A stretch of DNA of 51,151 nt from Lachnospiraceae bacterium UBA1818 (GTDB taxonomy: Bacteria > Bacillota > Clostridia > Lachnospirales > Lachnospiraceae), in contig CAJFQZ010000020.1 in NCBI GenBank assembly GCA_904419285.1, positions 1 through 51,151 on the forward strand, read 5' to 3'. The notes beneath the pieces are model-generated. The model did not search any database. It had not been told where the DNA came from and saw nothing but the letters and a program-made list of their open reading frames with translations. Of this stretch, positions 44,090 to 51,151 are shown one piece after another (the stretch's first letter is position 1; each line of letters starts with the position of its first letter). The position numbers and the translations under genes are program-made.

Positions 44090-44602
44090 ATGTACAGTGA
44101 TTGTGTCAAGATTTCAGAGTCTGCGAATGTAGTGAAAGAAGCTGTCGTGATCGGAGACGTGACAGTGGAAGAGGAATGCACCATCCTTTTCCATGCCGTC
44201 CTCCGCGGCGATGCAGAGAAGATCATTGTGGGACGGTGCAGCAACATACAGGACAACTGCACCATCCACGCGGATACAAGGTATCCTGCCGAGATCGGTG
44301 CCCATGTCACTGTGGGGCACAATGCGGTGCTTCACGGATGTACGGTAGGCGCCGGCAGTCTGATCGGCATGGGCGCCGTCATCCTGAACGGAGCGCAGAT
44401 CGGCAGAGAGTGTCTGATCGGTGCGGGGAGCCTTGTCCTTGAAGGGCAGGTCATCCCGGATGGGTGCCTGGCAGTTGGAAATCCGGCAAAGGTAAAGCGC
44501 ATGCTGACCGATGCGGAACGCCGGAGGCTGTATGAGAGCAGTCAGGCTTATATACAGGTGGGCAGGAACCTGAGAGCGGAAGGATACTGCCGCATGCCTT
44601 AG
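44090..44602 (+). CDS. Gamma-carbonic-anhydrase-like left-handed beta-helix protein
   Basis: This 170-residue protein folds as a left-handed parallel beta-helix of hexapeptide repeats (VVIGDVTVEEECTIL, VTVGHNAVLHGC, GSLIGMGAVI, CLIGAGSLVLEG) with a C-terminal helix. The three zinc-binding His of Cam-type gamma-carbonic anhydrases are present (His60, His77, His82, with the usual five-residue gap of the last pair). Many such proteins have no proven activity. It starts 1 nt after malL, so it is co-transcribed with the sugar genes, though a link to sugar use is not obvious. It overlaps the convergent gene by 4 nt. Confidence 0.93.
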   Translation: MYSDCVKISESANVVKEAVVIGDVTVEEECTILFHAVLRGDAEKIIVGRCSNIQDNCTIHADTRYPAEIGAHVTVGHNAVLHGCTVGAGSLIGMGAVILNGAQIGRECLIGAGSLVLEGQVIPDGCLAVGNPAKVKRMLTDAERRRLYESSQAYIQVGRNLRAEGYCRMP

Positions 44603-45240
44603 CAGAACCTCAGTCTCCGACCGAAGAGATGTTCAAACCAGTTCGTGATATTGCCTGTACAGACTGCTGCGATCACGGTCCCGATCCCCACAGCTGAGAT
44701 ATTGCCCAGGAACAGGATGGATATAATAGCCGAGACTACGGTGATGAGCATCTCGATCCGGACGCGGACTGTCCCGAAGGATTTCCCTTCCTTTGCGGCA
44801 AGGCTTGCGACGAATCCCTCCATCGGGAGAACGGCGAATCCGGAATTGACCGTGAAGGAGACGCCAATGGCGAGCACCGCGCACGCCGCGACGCTGAGCA
44901 GGATCCTGACGGGCATCAGATGTGTGCTGAGCATCTGGAACGGAAGGGAAGTCAACTGGATGAACATAGAATACAGGAAAGTGAGCAGGAGCTGGAGCAC
45001 CTGCTTTTTTCCGACCTTTTTTTCTACAGCAGTCTCACAGACGAGCAGCCCGGTGTTTACGATGAAATTAAACAGAGCGTAGCTCTTGGACGGAAAAAGC
45101 TCCGACAGGGCAAGCGCGATCGTGCAGCTGGGAGCAACGCCCAGCGCGGCTTTCAGGAAAAGATTCGAGCCTATGGACATGATCAGCAGCCCGGCAATAT
45201 AGTAAAACATTCTTTTATAATAGTATTGATCTTTTTTCAT
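44599..45240 (-). CDS. YczE/YyaS/YitT-type membrane protein
   Basis: This 213-residue protein has about five helices. MFYYIAGLLIMSIGSNLFLKAALGVAPSCTIALALS is the typical start, and GVSFTVNSGFAVLPMEGFVASLA the second conserved part. The function of the family is unknown. Divergent from a LysR gene that probably controls it. Its stop codon overlaps that of the gamma-carbonic-anhydrase gene, leaving no room for a terminator between them. Confidence 0.9.
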   Translation of the reverse strand: MKKDQYYYKRMFYYIAGLLIMSIGSNLFLKAALGVAPSCTIALALSELFPSKSYALFNFIVNTGLLVCETAVEKKVGKKQVLQLLLTFLYSMFIQLTSLPFQMLSTHLMPVRILLSVAACAVLAIGVSFTVNSGFAVLPMEGFVASLAAKEGKSFGTVRVRIEMLITVVSAIISILFLGNISAVGIGTVIAAVCTGNITNWFEHLFGRRLRFC

Positions 45241-45291
45241 GATTCCCTCCGTGATTGTTACTGTTCACCCATGATCCGTGAGTTCGATTAC

Positions 45292-45320
45292 ATTATAGGA
45301 AGGTGTATCTTTACAGTCAA
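45292..45320 (-). promoter_or_regulatory. Promoter of the YczE-type gene
   Basis: On the minus strand TTGACT (complement of 45315-45320), 17 bp, TATAAT (complement of 45292-45297). Confidence 0.85.
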
Positions 45321-45340
45321 TTCCACTTCTGATATGATAT

Positions 45341-45355
45341 ATTCCTGAAAGGAAT
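45341..45355. promoter_or_regulatory. LysR-type T-N11-A box
   Basis: ATTCC-TGAAA-GGAAT is a perfect 15-bp palindrome of T-N11-A form. It lies 20 bp upstream of the minus-strand -35 box and 7 bp before the LysR start codon. A protein bound here could activate the membrane-protein gene and repress its own. Confidence 0.6.
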
Positions 45356-45362
45356 AAATATT

Positions 45363-46259
45363 ATGGATATACAGCAGCTGAAATATTATCGCGAGCTCTG
45401 CCGGGTAAAGAACTTTACTGAGGCAGGATTTGCCTGCAGCCTGAGCCAGAGCGCGCTTTCAAAACAGATCCGCAGGCTGGAGAAAGAACTGAATGTCACC
45501 CTGATCCGGCGGAATACGAGAAAATTCGAACTGACCGAGGAAGGGGAGATCTTCCTGGAATATGCAGGACAGGCGCTGGAGAGGTACGGAAAAATGCTTG
45601 AGGACATCCACTCGAAAAAGGAGATCCATATCGGCAGCATGACCGTGCTCTCCCCGTATCATTTCGCAAAAGTGCTTGCCGCATTCCATGAGCAGCACCC
45701 CGATATCGATCTGGTCCTGGACGAGCATCCTGCCGACCAGATCGTCGCACATATAGATGAGTATGATTTCGCTATACTCCGCACACTTCTGATCACGGAC
45801 ACAGAAAGGTACTGCATGCTTCCGCTGTATGATGACTACCTCTGCGCAGTCGTGTACAGCTCCCACCCGCTGGCGGGGCGGAAGAGTATTCGGCTCGAGG
45901 AGCTCAAGGATGAGGTGTTTGTGTTCCCGCAGAAGGGAAGCGGCGGGTATGAAGCATTCTATGACAGCTGTATCCGGGCGGGCTTCACACCGGATATCCA
46001 GTATGAGTTCCCGCAGGCGAACACGATCATGAGCTTTGTACAGGAGAAGATGGGCGTTACTATTAATTTCACAAAGGTATATCAGGAATATGCGGGCAGC
46101 GGCCTGTGCATGATCCCGCTGGAAGATGCGCCCCATTATCCGATCTCGCTGATCTATCCGAAGAGTGTGACGCTTACTGAGGCACAGCGGACATTTCTGC
46201 GCTTTCTCCGTATGTGGAAGAAAAGCACATCCGTCACAGAAGAGAGACGAGGGGAATGA
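45363..46259 (+). CDS. LysR-family transcriptional regulator
   Basis: This 298-residue regulator has a helix-turn-helix (FTEAGFACSLSQSALSKQIRRLE at about 18-40) followed by an effector-binding domain from about residue 90 (IHIGSMTVLSPYHFAKVL). GGAAT of the palindrome overlaps its ribosome binding region. The likely target is the divergent YczE-type gene. The effector is unknown. Confidence 0.93.
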   Translation: MDIQQLKYYRELCRVKNFTEAGFACSLSQSALSKQIRRLEKELNVTLIRRNTRKFELTEEGEIFLEYAGQALERYGKMLEDIHSKKEIHIGSMTVLSPYHFAKVLAAFHEQHPDIDLVLDEHPADQIVAHIDEYDFAILRTLLITDTERYCMLPLYDDYLCAVVYSSHPLAGRKSIRLEELKDEVFVFPQKGSGGYEAFYDSCIRAGFTPDIQYEFPQANTIMSFVQEKMGVTINFTKVYQEYAGSGLCMIPLEDAPHYPISLIYPKSVTLTEAQRTFLRFLRMWKKSTSVTEERRGE

Positions 46260-46374
46260 GACAGGAAGACTGCGGGGCGGAGAGGCCTGTGGAGCAGAGC
46301 TGCCGGAATCTGGGCTGAGTGAGACGCCGGTGAAAAAGGACAGAGAAAGGAAAGACGGAGATTGAGATTCCTTC

Positions 46375-46404
46375 TTGACAGGGAATATCCGGGTGCGGTA
46401 GAAT
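46375..46404 (+). promoter_or_regulatory. Promoter of the T-box/thrS transcript
   Basis: TTGACA (46375-46380), 18 bp, TAGAAT (46399-46404). 46260-46374 upstream of it shows no gene. Confidence 0.8.
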
Positions 46405-46410
46405 AACCGA

Positions 46411-46689
46411 TGTAGAGAAAGCGTTGAAGAGGACAGTAGGCTGTCTCCACTTCTCAGAGAGGGATCCGCCCGGTGTGAGGATCCTGTTGTGGGACTGACT
46501 GAAGACCACCTCGGAGCGGCCTTAATACGGCACGGTGATTCCGTTATCATCATATGAATTAAGATGGTTTTCCATGGAAAACAAGCAGGGTGGAACCGCG
46601 GGCTGATCGTCCGTCCCTGCAGGGAGTGTTTCCGTGCGGCTATAGATTCAGATCATAAGAGGCATTCCTTAAGGAGTGCCTTTCTTTTT
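46411..46689 (+). ncRNA. T-box riboswitch, threonine type
   Basis: The consensus T-box sequence AGGGTGGAACCGCG is at 46587-46600. Upstream are the Stem I features: an AGTA motif (near 46434), a distal GGTGTGAG segment and the specifier region GAAGACCACC (46501-46510), in which ACC (46505-46507) reads as a threonine codon. Uncharged tRNA-Thr pairing at the specifier and at TGGA should favour the antiterminator and raise thrS expression. The terminator half is at 46661-46689, with an additional small TCCC/GGGA hairpin near 46612-46625. Ends are approximate. Confidence 0.93.
46661..46689 (+). terminator. Regulated terminator of the T-box
   Basis: GGCATTCC (46661-46668) pairs with GGAGTGCC (46673-46680), one G-U pair, TTAA loop, followed by TTTCTTTTT. 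46690-46832 up to thrS shows no other feature. Confidence 0.8.
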
Positions 46690-46832
46690 CGCCGCAGCAT
46701 GCAGAGAAAACAGAGACTGCAGAAGGCAGATGCCCTGTATCTGACTGCCATGCACGGCGGAGAAAGGTCCAGTCCAGCCTGAGGAACACGGACGAAATTG
46801 ATTCAGAAAATGGAGAAAGGAAGAGAAAGAAC

Positions 46833-48752
46833 ATGAAGATCACACTGAAAGACGGTTCATTTAAAGAGTATGACCAGCCGATGAGCGTGTATGACATCGC
46901 ACTTGACATCAGCGAGGGACTTGCGCGGGTGGCAACATCCGGAGAACTTGACGGAGAAGTCGTTGACTTGAGGACAATCGTGGACAAGGACTGCGAGCTG
47001 AATATCCTGACGTTCAACGATGAGAAGGGAAAAGGAGCATTCCGCCATACAGCGTCCCATATCATGGCGCAGGCGATCAAGAGACTGTACCCGGATACAA
47101 AGCTTGCGATCGGTCCGTCCATCGCAGACGGATTCTACTATGATGTGGACAGAGAGACTCCGCTGACCGCAGAAGATCTGGAGAAGATCGAGGCGGAGAT
47201 GAAGAAGATCGTCAAGGAGAACCTGGAGATCAAACAGTATACCATGCCGAGAAACGAGGCGATCGATTACTTTAAAGAGAAGAACGAGCCCTATAAAGTA
47301 GAACTGATCGAGGACCTGCCGGAGGATGAGACGATCAGCTTCTATTCTCAGGGAGAGTTTACTGACCTCTGCGCAGGCCCGCATCTTATGACTACCAAGC
47401 CGGTGAAGGCGTTCAAGCTTACAAGCCTTGCGGGAGCTTACTGGAGAGGCAGTGAGAAGAACAAGATGCTGCAGAGGATCTATGGAACAGCGTTCCCGAA
47501 GAAAGCAGAACTTGAAGAGTATCTGACCATGCTGGAAGAGGCGAAGAAGCGTGACCACAGAAAGCTCGGAAAAGAGCTCGGCCTGTTCATGATGCGTGAG
47601 GAGGGACCCGGATTCCCGTTCTTCCTGCCAAACGGAATGGTGCTCAAGAATACTCTGCTCGATTACTGGAGAGAGATCCACAGAAGAGCAGGCTATGTGG
47701 AGATCTCCACGCCGATCATGCTGAGCCGCCATCTCTGGGAGACATCAGGACACTGGGATCACTATAAGGAAAATATGTACACAACAGTGATCGACGACGT
47801 GGATTTTGCTATCAAGCCGATGAACTGCCCGGGCGGCATCCTTGTCTATGAATCCGAGCCCCGCTCTTACCGCGATCTTCCGATCCGCATGGGCGAGCTG
47901 GGACTTGTACACCGCCATGAGAAATCCGGCCAGCTCCACGGTCTGATGAGAGTGCGCTGCTTCACACAGGACGACGCGCATATCTTCATGATGCCGGAGC
48001 AGATCAAGGATGAGATCAAAGGCGTTGTAAAACTGATCGACGAGGTTTACAGCCTGTTCGGATTCAAATATCACGTAGAACTCTCCACCCGTCCGGAGGA
48101 CAGTATGGGAAGCGATGAAGACTGGGAGATGGCGACAGACGCGCTCCGCAATGCACTTGACGACATCGGTCTGCCTTATGTTGTAAATGAAGGGGACGGC
48201 GCGTTCTACGGACCGAAGATCGACTTCCATCTGGAGGACTCCATAGGAAGAACCTGGCAGTGCGGTACGATCCAGCTTGACTTCCAGCTCCCGCTCCGGT
48301 TCGACCTGGAATATACAGGCGCGGACGGAGAGAAGCACAGACCGATCATGATCCACCGCGTTGTGTTCGGCTCCATCGAGAGATTCATCGGAATCCTGAT
48401 CGAGCACTTTGCAGGCGCGTTCCCGACCTGGCTCGCTCCGGTTCAGGTGAAAGTCCTTCCGATCTCCGACAAGCATATGGAGTACGGAAAGAAAGTTCTG
48501 GATGCGCTCAATGAGGCGGGCATCCGCGCTGAGATCGACAGCCGCGCCGAGAAGATCGGCTACAAGATCCGCGAGGCACAGATGAAGAAGATCCCGTATA
48601 TGCTCGTTGTCGGTGCGAAGGAAGAGGAAGACAATAAAGTCTCCGTGAGAAGCCGCTTCGCTGGCGATGAGGGACAAAAAGATCTGGATGCATTTATCGC
48701 GCAGATCAAAGAAGAGATCGCGGCAAGGATCCTCAGAGAGACGGAGAAATAA
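46833..48752 (+). CDS. thrS: Threonine--tRNA ligase
   Basis: This 639-residue class II synthetase charges tRNA-Thr. The order is TGS domain (1-60), the editing/SAD domain with HTASHIMAQA and FTDLCAGPH, the catalytic core with FMMREEGPGFPFFLPNGM, MNCPGGILVY and motif 3 MIHRVVFGSIERFIGILIEHFAG, and the anticodon-binding domain (from about VQVKVLPISDKHMEYGKKV). Length is normal. AGGAAGAG lies upstream of the ATG. Expression is controlled by the T-box in its leader. Confidence 0.98.
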   Translation: MKITLKDGSFKEYDQPMSVYDIALDISEGLARVATSGELDGEVVDLRTIVDKDCELNILTFNDEKGKGAFRHTASHIMAQAIKRLYPDTKLAIGPSIADGFYYDVDRETPLTAEDLEKIEAEMKKIVKENLEIKQYTMPRNEAIDYFKEKNEPYKVELIEDLPEDETISFYSQGEFTDLCAGPHLMTTKPVKAFKLTSLAGAYWRGSEKNKMLQRIYGTAFPKKAELEEYLTMLEEAKKRDHRKLGKELGLFMMREEGPGFPFFLPNGMVLKNTLLDYWREIHRRAGYVEISTPIMLSRHLWETSGHWDHYKENMYTTVIDDVDFAIKPMNCPGGILVYESEPRSYRDLPIRMGELGLVHRHEKSGQLHGLMRVRCFTQDDAHIFMMPEQIKDEIKGVVKLIDEVYSLFGFKYHVELSTRPEDSMGSDEDWEMATDALRNALDDIGLPYVVNEGDGAFYGPKIDFHLEDSIGRTWQCGTIQLDFQLPLRFDLEYTGADGEKHRPIMIHRVVFGSIERFIGILIEHFAGAFPTWLAPVQVKVLPISDKHMEYGKKVLDALNEAGIRAEIDSRAEKIGYKIREAQMKKIPYMLVVGAKEEEDNKVSVRSRFAGDEGQKDLDAFIAQIKEEIAARILRETEK

Positions 48753-48764
48753 ATTCGCGGTTTG
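48747..48764 (+). repeat. Left copy of an imperfect direct repeat flanking the XRE module
   Basis: The 18 bases spanning the thrS stop codon recur as 17 bases at 51049-51065, with one C missing. They bracket the palindrome, the XRE regulator and two further genes. Both copies overlap a stop codon. This could be an insertion footprint or chance. Confidence 0.4.
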
Positions 48765-48794
48765 TAAGGTAAGTTTTATCCGAGAATATCATCC

Positions 48795-49066
48795 GAAAAC
48801 AGGGAAAGCTGTCTGAGGAATTCCTTCTGGGATAAGAGGATAGCGGCTTCAGGCTCCGTTCCATAATCTGAGAAAAACTAAAGGAAGCGGTATCCCGCTA
48901 AAAACAAGGGCTGCAATAAGAAACTCACTTTGTTCGGACAAATCTTATTGCAGCCCTTAACGCGGGATACCGCTTCCTTAAGTCTTTCTGACAGATTATT
49001 CTAGTCACCTGAACCGCCCTCCTCTTATCTCCGAATGGAAGTCCCTGACAGCCTTTCCCTGTTTTC
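48795..49066. repeat. 272-nt imperfect palindrome (single long hairpin)
   Basis: The two arms pair along nearly their full length. Outer pair: GAAAACAGGGAAAG (48795-48808) with CTTTCCCTGTTTTC (49053-49066). Middle: ATAAGAGGA (48832-48840) with TCCTCTTAT (49019-49027), and AAGGAAGCGGTATCCCGC (48881-48898) with its exact complement (48961-48978). Inner: AAGGGCTGCAATAAG (48906-48920) with CTTATTGCAGCCCTT (48944-48958). Tip: TTTGT-TCGG-ACAAA (48929-48942). No gene is encoded. The inner stem may end thrS transcription, although no U-run follows. A MITE-like element, a structured RNA or a repeat family are all possible. Confidence 0.8.
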
Positions 49067-49091
49067 TGCTGAGTTCTGGAAGGAACTTTCT

Positions 49092-49130
49092 GTACAACTC
49101 CGGAAATTTGATAAGAGGAAACAGTTGTAC
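49092..49130. repeat. Small inverted repeat beside the palindrome
   Basis: GTACAACT (49092-49099) and AGTTGTAC (49123-49130) are perfect arms around 23 nt that include another ATAAGAGGA (49111-49119), the same word found in the left arm of the palindrome. It may be a terminator-like hairpin for the XRE gene or part of the same repeat family. Confidence 0.45.
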
Positions 49131-49201
49131 TTAGCTGTCGTAAGAAAAGTTTGTGTGATTTTGAAATCATTTACCTTTTATCAGCTTTTTAACGAAATAG
49201 A

Positions 49202-49537
49202 TTAAGACTCTTTGGCTTTTGAGATAGTTTTTATAAAGGTCTGTAATAGTTCCTCTGCAAGAGGAAGATAGTCTTCATCAATATTCTGTATCATTTCTAT
49301 GAGATTTGAACAGTCCGAATCAGAACTTTTCCCAAGTATTATATAATCACAGGAAGTTCCAAGTACGGAACATAATTTTGTGAGAGTAGAAAAAGACATT
49401 CCTTTCTTTCCACCTTCGATATCGGCGAGAAACTGAGGAGATATCTCTACCATTTCAGCTAACTGCTCACGAGTATATTTCATATATTCACGTTTTGAAC
49501 GGATCCTTCTACCGATATTGACGTTGATCTCTTTCAT
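49202..49537 (-). CDS. XRE-family transcriptional regulator
   Basis: This 111-residue protein has an N-terminal Cro/C1-type helix-turn-helix (NIGRRIRSKREYMKYTREQLAEMVEISPQFLADIEGGKKGMSFSTL in parts, residues about 6-60) and a short helical C-terminal part of unknown role. The ATG at 49537 is preceded by GAGGTG. It is divergent from a membrane-protein gene, with a perfect palindrome between them, and probably represses that gene and itself. Base composition is clearly more AT-rich than thrS and the sugar genes, which suggests separate origin. Confidence 0.9.
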   Translation of the reverse strand: MKEINVNIGRRIRSKREYMKYTREQLAEMVEISPQFLADIEGGKKGMSFSTLTKLCSVLGTSCDYIILGKSSDSDCSNLIEMIQNIDEDYLPLAEELLQTFIKTISKAKES

Positions 49538-49582
49538 CGCTCGACACCTCACTATTCTATCAGCATAATTTTAATCATAACC

Positions 49583-49605
49583 ATTAGATTTAAAAATAAT
49601 CTAAT
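49583..49605. promoter_or_regulatory. Palindromic operator candidate for the XRE regulator
   Basis: ATTAGATT (49583-49590) and AATCTAAT (49598-49605) are perfect 8-bp arms with a 7-bp AT centre. They lie in the divergent promoter region, just upstream of the plus-strand -35 box. Confidence 0.6.
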
Positions 49606-49610
49606 AGATG

Positions 49611-49640
49611 TTGATGAATTACATCCAATAGACTTAATAT
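49611..49640 (+). promoter_or_regulatory. Likely promoter of the membrane protein/lipoprotein pair
   Basis: TTGATG (49611-49616), 18 bp, TAATAT (49635-49640), 34 bp before the ATG at 49674. Confidence 0.5.
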
Positions 49641-49673
49641 ATGGATATATTACAAAATAGGAGGATAAAAAAG

Positions 49674-50168
49674 ATGGAGAATGAGAGAGAGTATCTGCTG
49701 AAAAGTGTAAAAACAGAGCAGACGGCGAGTTATGATCTGGGGATGATTGTATGTGGGATTATGCTTGCATGTTTTGCATGGTTTGGTTTTGGGATGGTAA
49801 ATAATAGTTTTCATTTTTCTTCAGATGAAGAGAAAATGATAGTCATTTTATATTTAGCAGGCATAATATCTTTTGGCTATGGCTTCTATACATCTTCAAT
49901 GTTTAAGAAGTGGATTCCACAGACAGAAATTGTGTTTTTCGCTCATCATTTAGAGTGTAAGGCATGCCCATATAGTGCTGTATTGGGAGGTGTCACTAAT
50001 ATAGCTGCAAATTTAAACTTAAAGTATGACCAGATAGAAGAAGTGACAGTGGCAAAGAAGAGAATGATATTCTCAGTTTCAGGAAAAAGGTATATCCTTG
50101 CTGCGGAGAATATAGAGGAGTGCGAGGCAATGCTTACTGAGATGAAGCGCAGAAATGCAAACCAGTAA
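49674..50168 (+). CDS. Two-helix membrane protein of unknown function
   Basis: I do not recognise this 164-residue protein. A charged N-terminus of about 18 residues is followed by two helices (YDLGMIVCGIMLACFAWFGF and ILYLAGIISFGYGFYTSSMF) and a C-terminal domain of about 85 residues with the segment KYDQIEEVTVAKKRMIFSVSGKRYIL, which resembles a PH-like beta fold. Both ends should face the cytoplasm. The ATG at 49674 follows AGGAGGA; an ATG at 49641 lies in the promoter region. The lipoprotein gene begins 13 nt downstream, so they form an operon controlled by the divergent XRE regulator. Confidence 0.75.
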   Translation: MENEREYLLKSVKTEQTASYDLGMIVCGIMLACFAWFGFGMVNNSFHFSSDEEKMIVILYLAGIISFGYGFYTSSMFKKWIPQTEIVFFAHHLECKACPYSAVLGGVTNIAANLNLKYDQIEEVTVAKKRMIFSVSGKRYILAAENIEECEAMLTEMKRRNANQ

Positions 50169-50181
50169 AGAGGAGTTTGTT

Positions 50182-51054
50182 ATGAAGAGATATTTAAAAA
50201 GATGGTTTTTCCCTCTTCTTTTTGCATTGATGTCTGTTTCTGGTCTGACCGCCTGTGAGTCGGAACTGTTTTCAAATAATGGGGGAGAGGAAGAAGTAAG
50301 GCTTCCCGAATCAGATGAATACGATGAAGTTTTATGCAGCGGCGGCGGTTACCATATTGTTTTAAAACTGGTTGATGATTTCGACGGTGCATATGATATG
50401 GTAGGAGTCGTGGATGATAAGGGGGACTGGATCCATGAGCTTTCGGCGAATCATCCGTTCATACAAAATGGAAGAGTGTCTGTCGGAGATAAATATATTT
50501 CGGTAGACAATGACAGTGAATCCAGATATCAGGCCAGAATGATGACGATAAAAAACTGCATGTATTATCTGGGAGAGGGGATGTTTGCACTTCATTATGC
50601 AGACCGTGGCTCGGATCCGAATTATACTATGTATAATGCGGAAACCGGGATTGGATTTGATGCAGGTGAATGTGGGAAATCGGTTCTGAAGAATCCGTTC
50701 GGATATCACTGTGGGAGTCCGGGAGAATTTCATGATGGCTATCTGGTCACCAGGTCAGATGATCTGATCAAGCTGGTGGGAAGTGACGGAACAGTGAAAC
50801 AGACAGATGTTGACTTCCAAGGCGGTAAATACGGGATTTACTCTGAAGGAGTATTTTTTGCGGGAAACTGTTTTTATGATTTAGATGGGAACATTGTGAT
50901 CGATTTGTCCGAATATTCTCCCGGCAAATTCAGGAATGAGCCGTACTTTGAAAATGACAAGTGCTATCTTGAGATAACAAATAATGCCGGAACAGAATAT
51001 TATACAGAGATTGACCATGAAGGAAATTTCCTTTATGAGCCAAAGAAAAAATAA
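50182..51054 (+). CDS. Lipoprotein with WG-repeat-like segments
   Basis: This 290-residue protein has a lipoprotein signal peptide (charged start, hydrophobic core, then LTAC with Cys28). The mature part has repeated short strand pairs such as YDMVGVVDDKGDWIHEL, YDLDGNIVIDLSEY and EIDHEGNFLYE, which recall WG-type repeats that build a beta-sheet surface. No catalytic motif is visible. AAGAGGAG precedes the ATG at 50182. It probably works at the cell surface with the membrane protein encoded just upstream. Function unknown. Confidence 0.8.
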   Translation: MKRYLKRWFFPLLFALMSVSGLTACESELFSNNGGEEEVRLPESDEYDEVLCSGGGYHIVLKLVDDFDGAYDMVGVVDDKGDWIHELSANHPFIQNGRVSVGDKYISVDNDSESRYQARMMTIKNCMYYLGEGMFALHYADRGSDPNYTMYNAETGIGFDAGECGKSVLKNPFGYHCGSPGEFHDGYLVTRSDDLIKLVGSDGTVKQTDVDFQGGKYGIYSEGVFFAGNCFYDLDGNIVIDLSEYSPGKFRNEPYFENDKCYLEITNNAGTEYYTEIDHEGNFLYEPKKK

Positions 51055-51065
51055 ATTCGGGTTTG
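51049..51065 (+). repeat. Right copy of the imperfect direct repeat
   Basis: It matches 48747-48764 apart from one missing C and spans the stop codon of the lipoprotein gene. The remaining 51066-51151 shows no gene or clear terminator. Confidence 0.4.
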
Positions 51066-51151
51066 GCGGGCAGACTTCTGATCTGACTCACATCCGAAAC
51101 CGGCAGGCGTGCATATGCCGAAGTCATATTCGGGAATGAGGGGCGGGGGAT

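Noticed and set aside
48795-49066. Palindrome read as an integron attC site or as a plain thrS terminator
   Set aside because: Much longer than attC sites, with no integrase or cassette array nearby. No U-run follows the inner stem, and the outer arms far exceed what a terminator needs.
1-51151. tRNA or rRNA genes and complete insertion sequences
   Set aside because: I saw no tRNA cloverleaf with a T-loop GTTCGA-type core, no rRNA sequence and no full transposase gene. A careful scan by software could still find something short.

Overview
The window looks like a chromosomal segment of an anaerobic Firmicute, most likely a Lachnospiraceae (Clostridia) gut commensal. This rests on gene content and signals, not on a database search. 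The pointers are moderate GC with strong AGGAGG-type ribosome binding sites, consensus TTGACA/TATAAT promoters, a T-box in front of thrS, a short glutamate 5-kinase, a BceRS/BceAB-like module, a LigB/MEMO-AMMECR1 fusion with its radical SAM partner, and a LacI-controlled maltodextrin locus with cytoplasmic GH13 enzymes.

Layout, left half. 1-2067 is the 3' part of carB. 2255-3838 is an AAA-ATPase/nuclease-like protein. 3859-9084 is a response regulator, histidine kinase, ABC ATPase and FtsX-type permease module. 9119-10621 is a damaged area: an intact LytTR response regulator follows the last piece of its kinase, and that piece is joined head to head to a 5'-truncated secreted-protein gene. 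10653-15025 is a lipoprotein/ABC-2 permease/ATPase operon behind a strong promoter and an attenuator-like leader. Next come an alpha/beta hydrolase, proB (minus strand), a LysR regulator with a dicarboxylate/amino-acid symporter, and a CmpB-type membrane protein (minus strand). 20601-23472 is a three-gene ABC importer with a PF04392-type binding protein.

Layout, right half. 23708-27790 holds ppk, a CorA-type channel and an HD-domain hydrolase. 28005-29239 is a structured leader followed by a frameshifted Rpn-like nuclease gene. 29254-31499 is the LigB/MEMO-AMMECR1 protein and its radical SAM enzyme. 31622-44088 is the maltodextrin locus: a divergent LacI repressor, malEFG, pullulanase, debranching enzyme, neopullulanase and oligo-1,6-glucosidase. 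A gamma-carbonic anhydrase-like protein, a YczE-type membrane protein with a divergent LysR regulator, and T-box/thrS follow. After thrS come a long palindrome and a small AT-richer module (XRE repressor, two-helix membrane protein, lipoprotein).

How the genes work together: the maltodextrin locus imports oligosaccharides and degrades them in the cytoplasm, because none of its enzymes has a signal peptide. No ATPase gene lies beside malEFG, so a shared MsmK/MsmX-type ATPase elsewhere is expected. malF carries an in-frame amber codon, which puts the function of this importer in doubt. The items most worth a second look are the 272-nt palindrome behind thrS, the malF amber codon, the head-to-head deletion scar near 10020, and the attenuator-like leader at 10688-10788.
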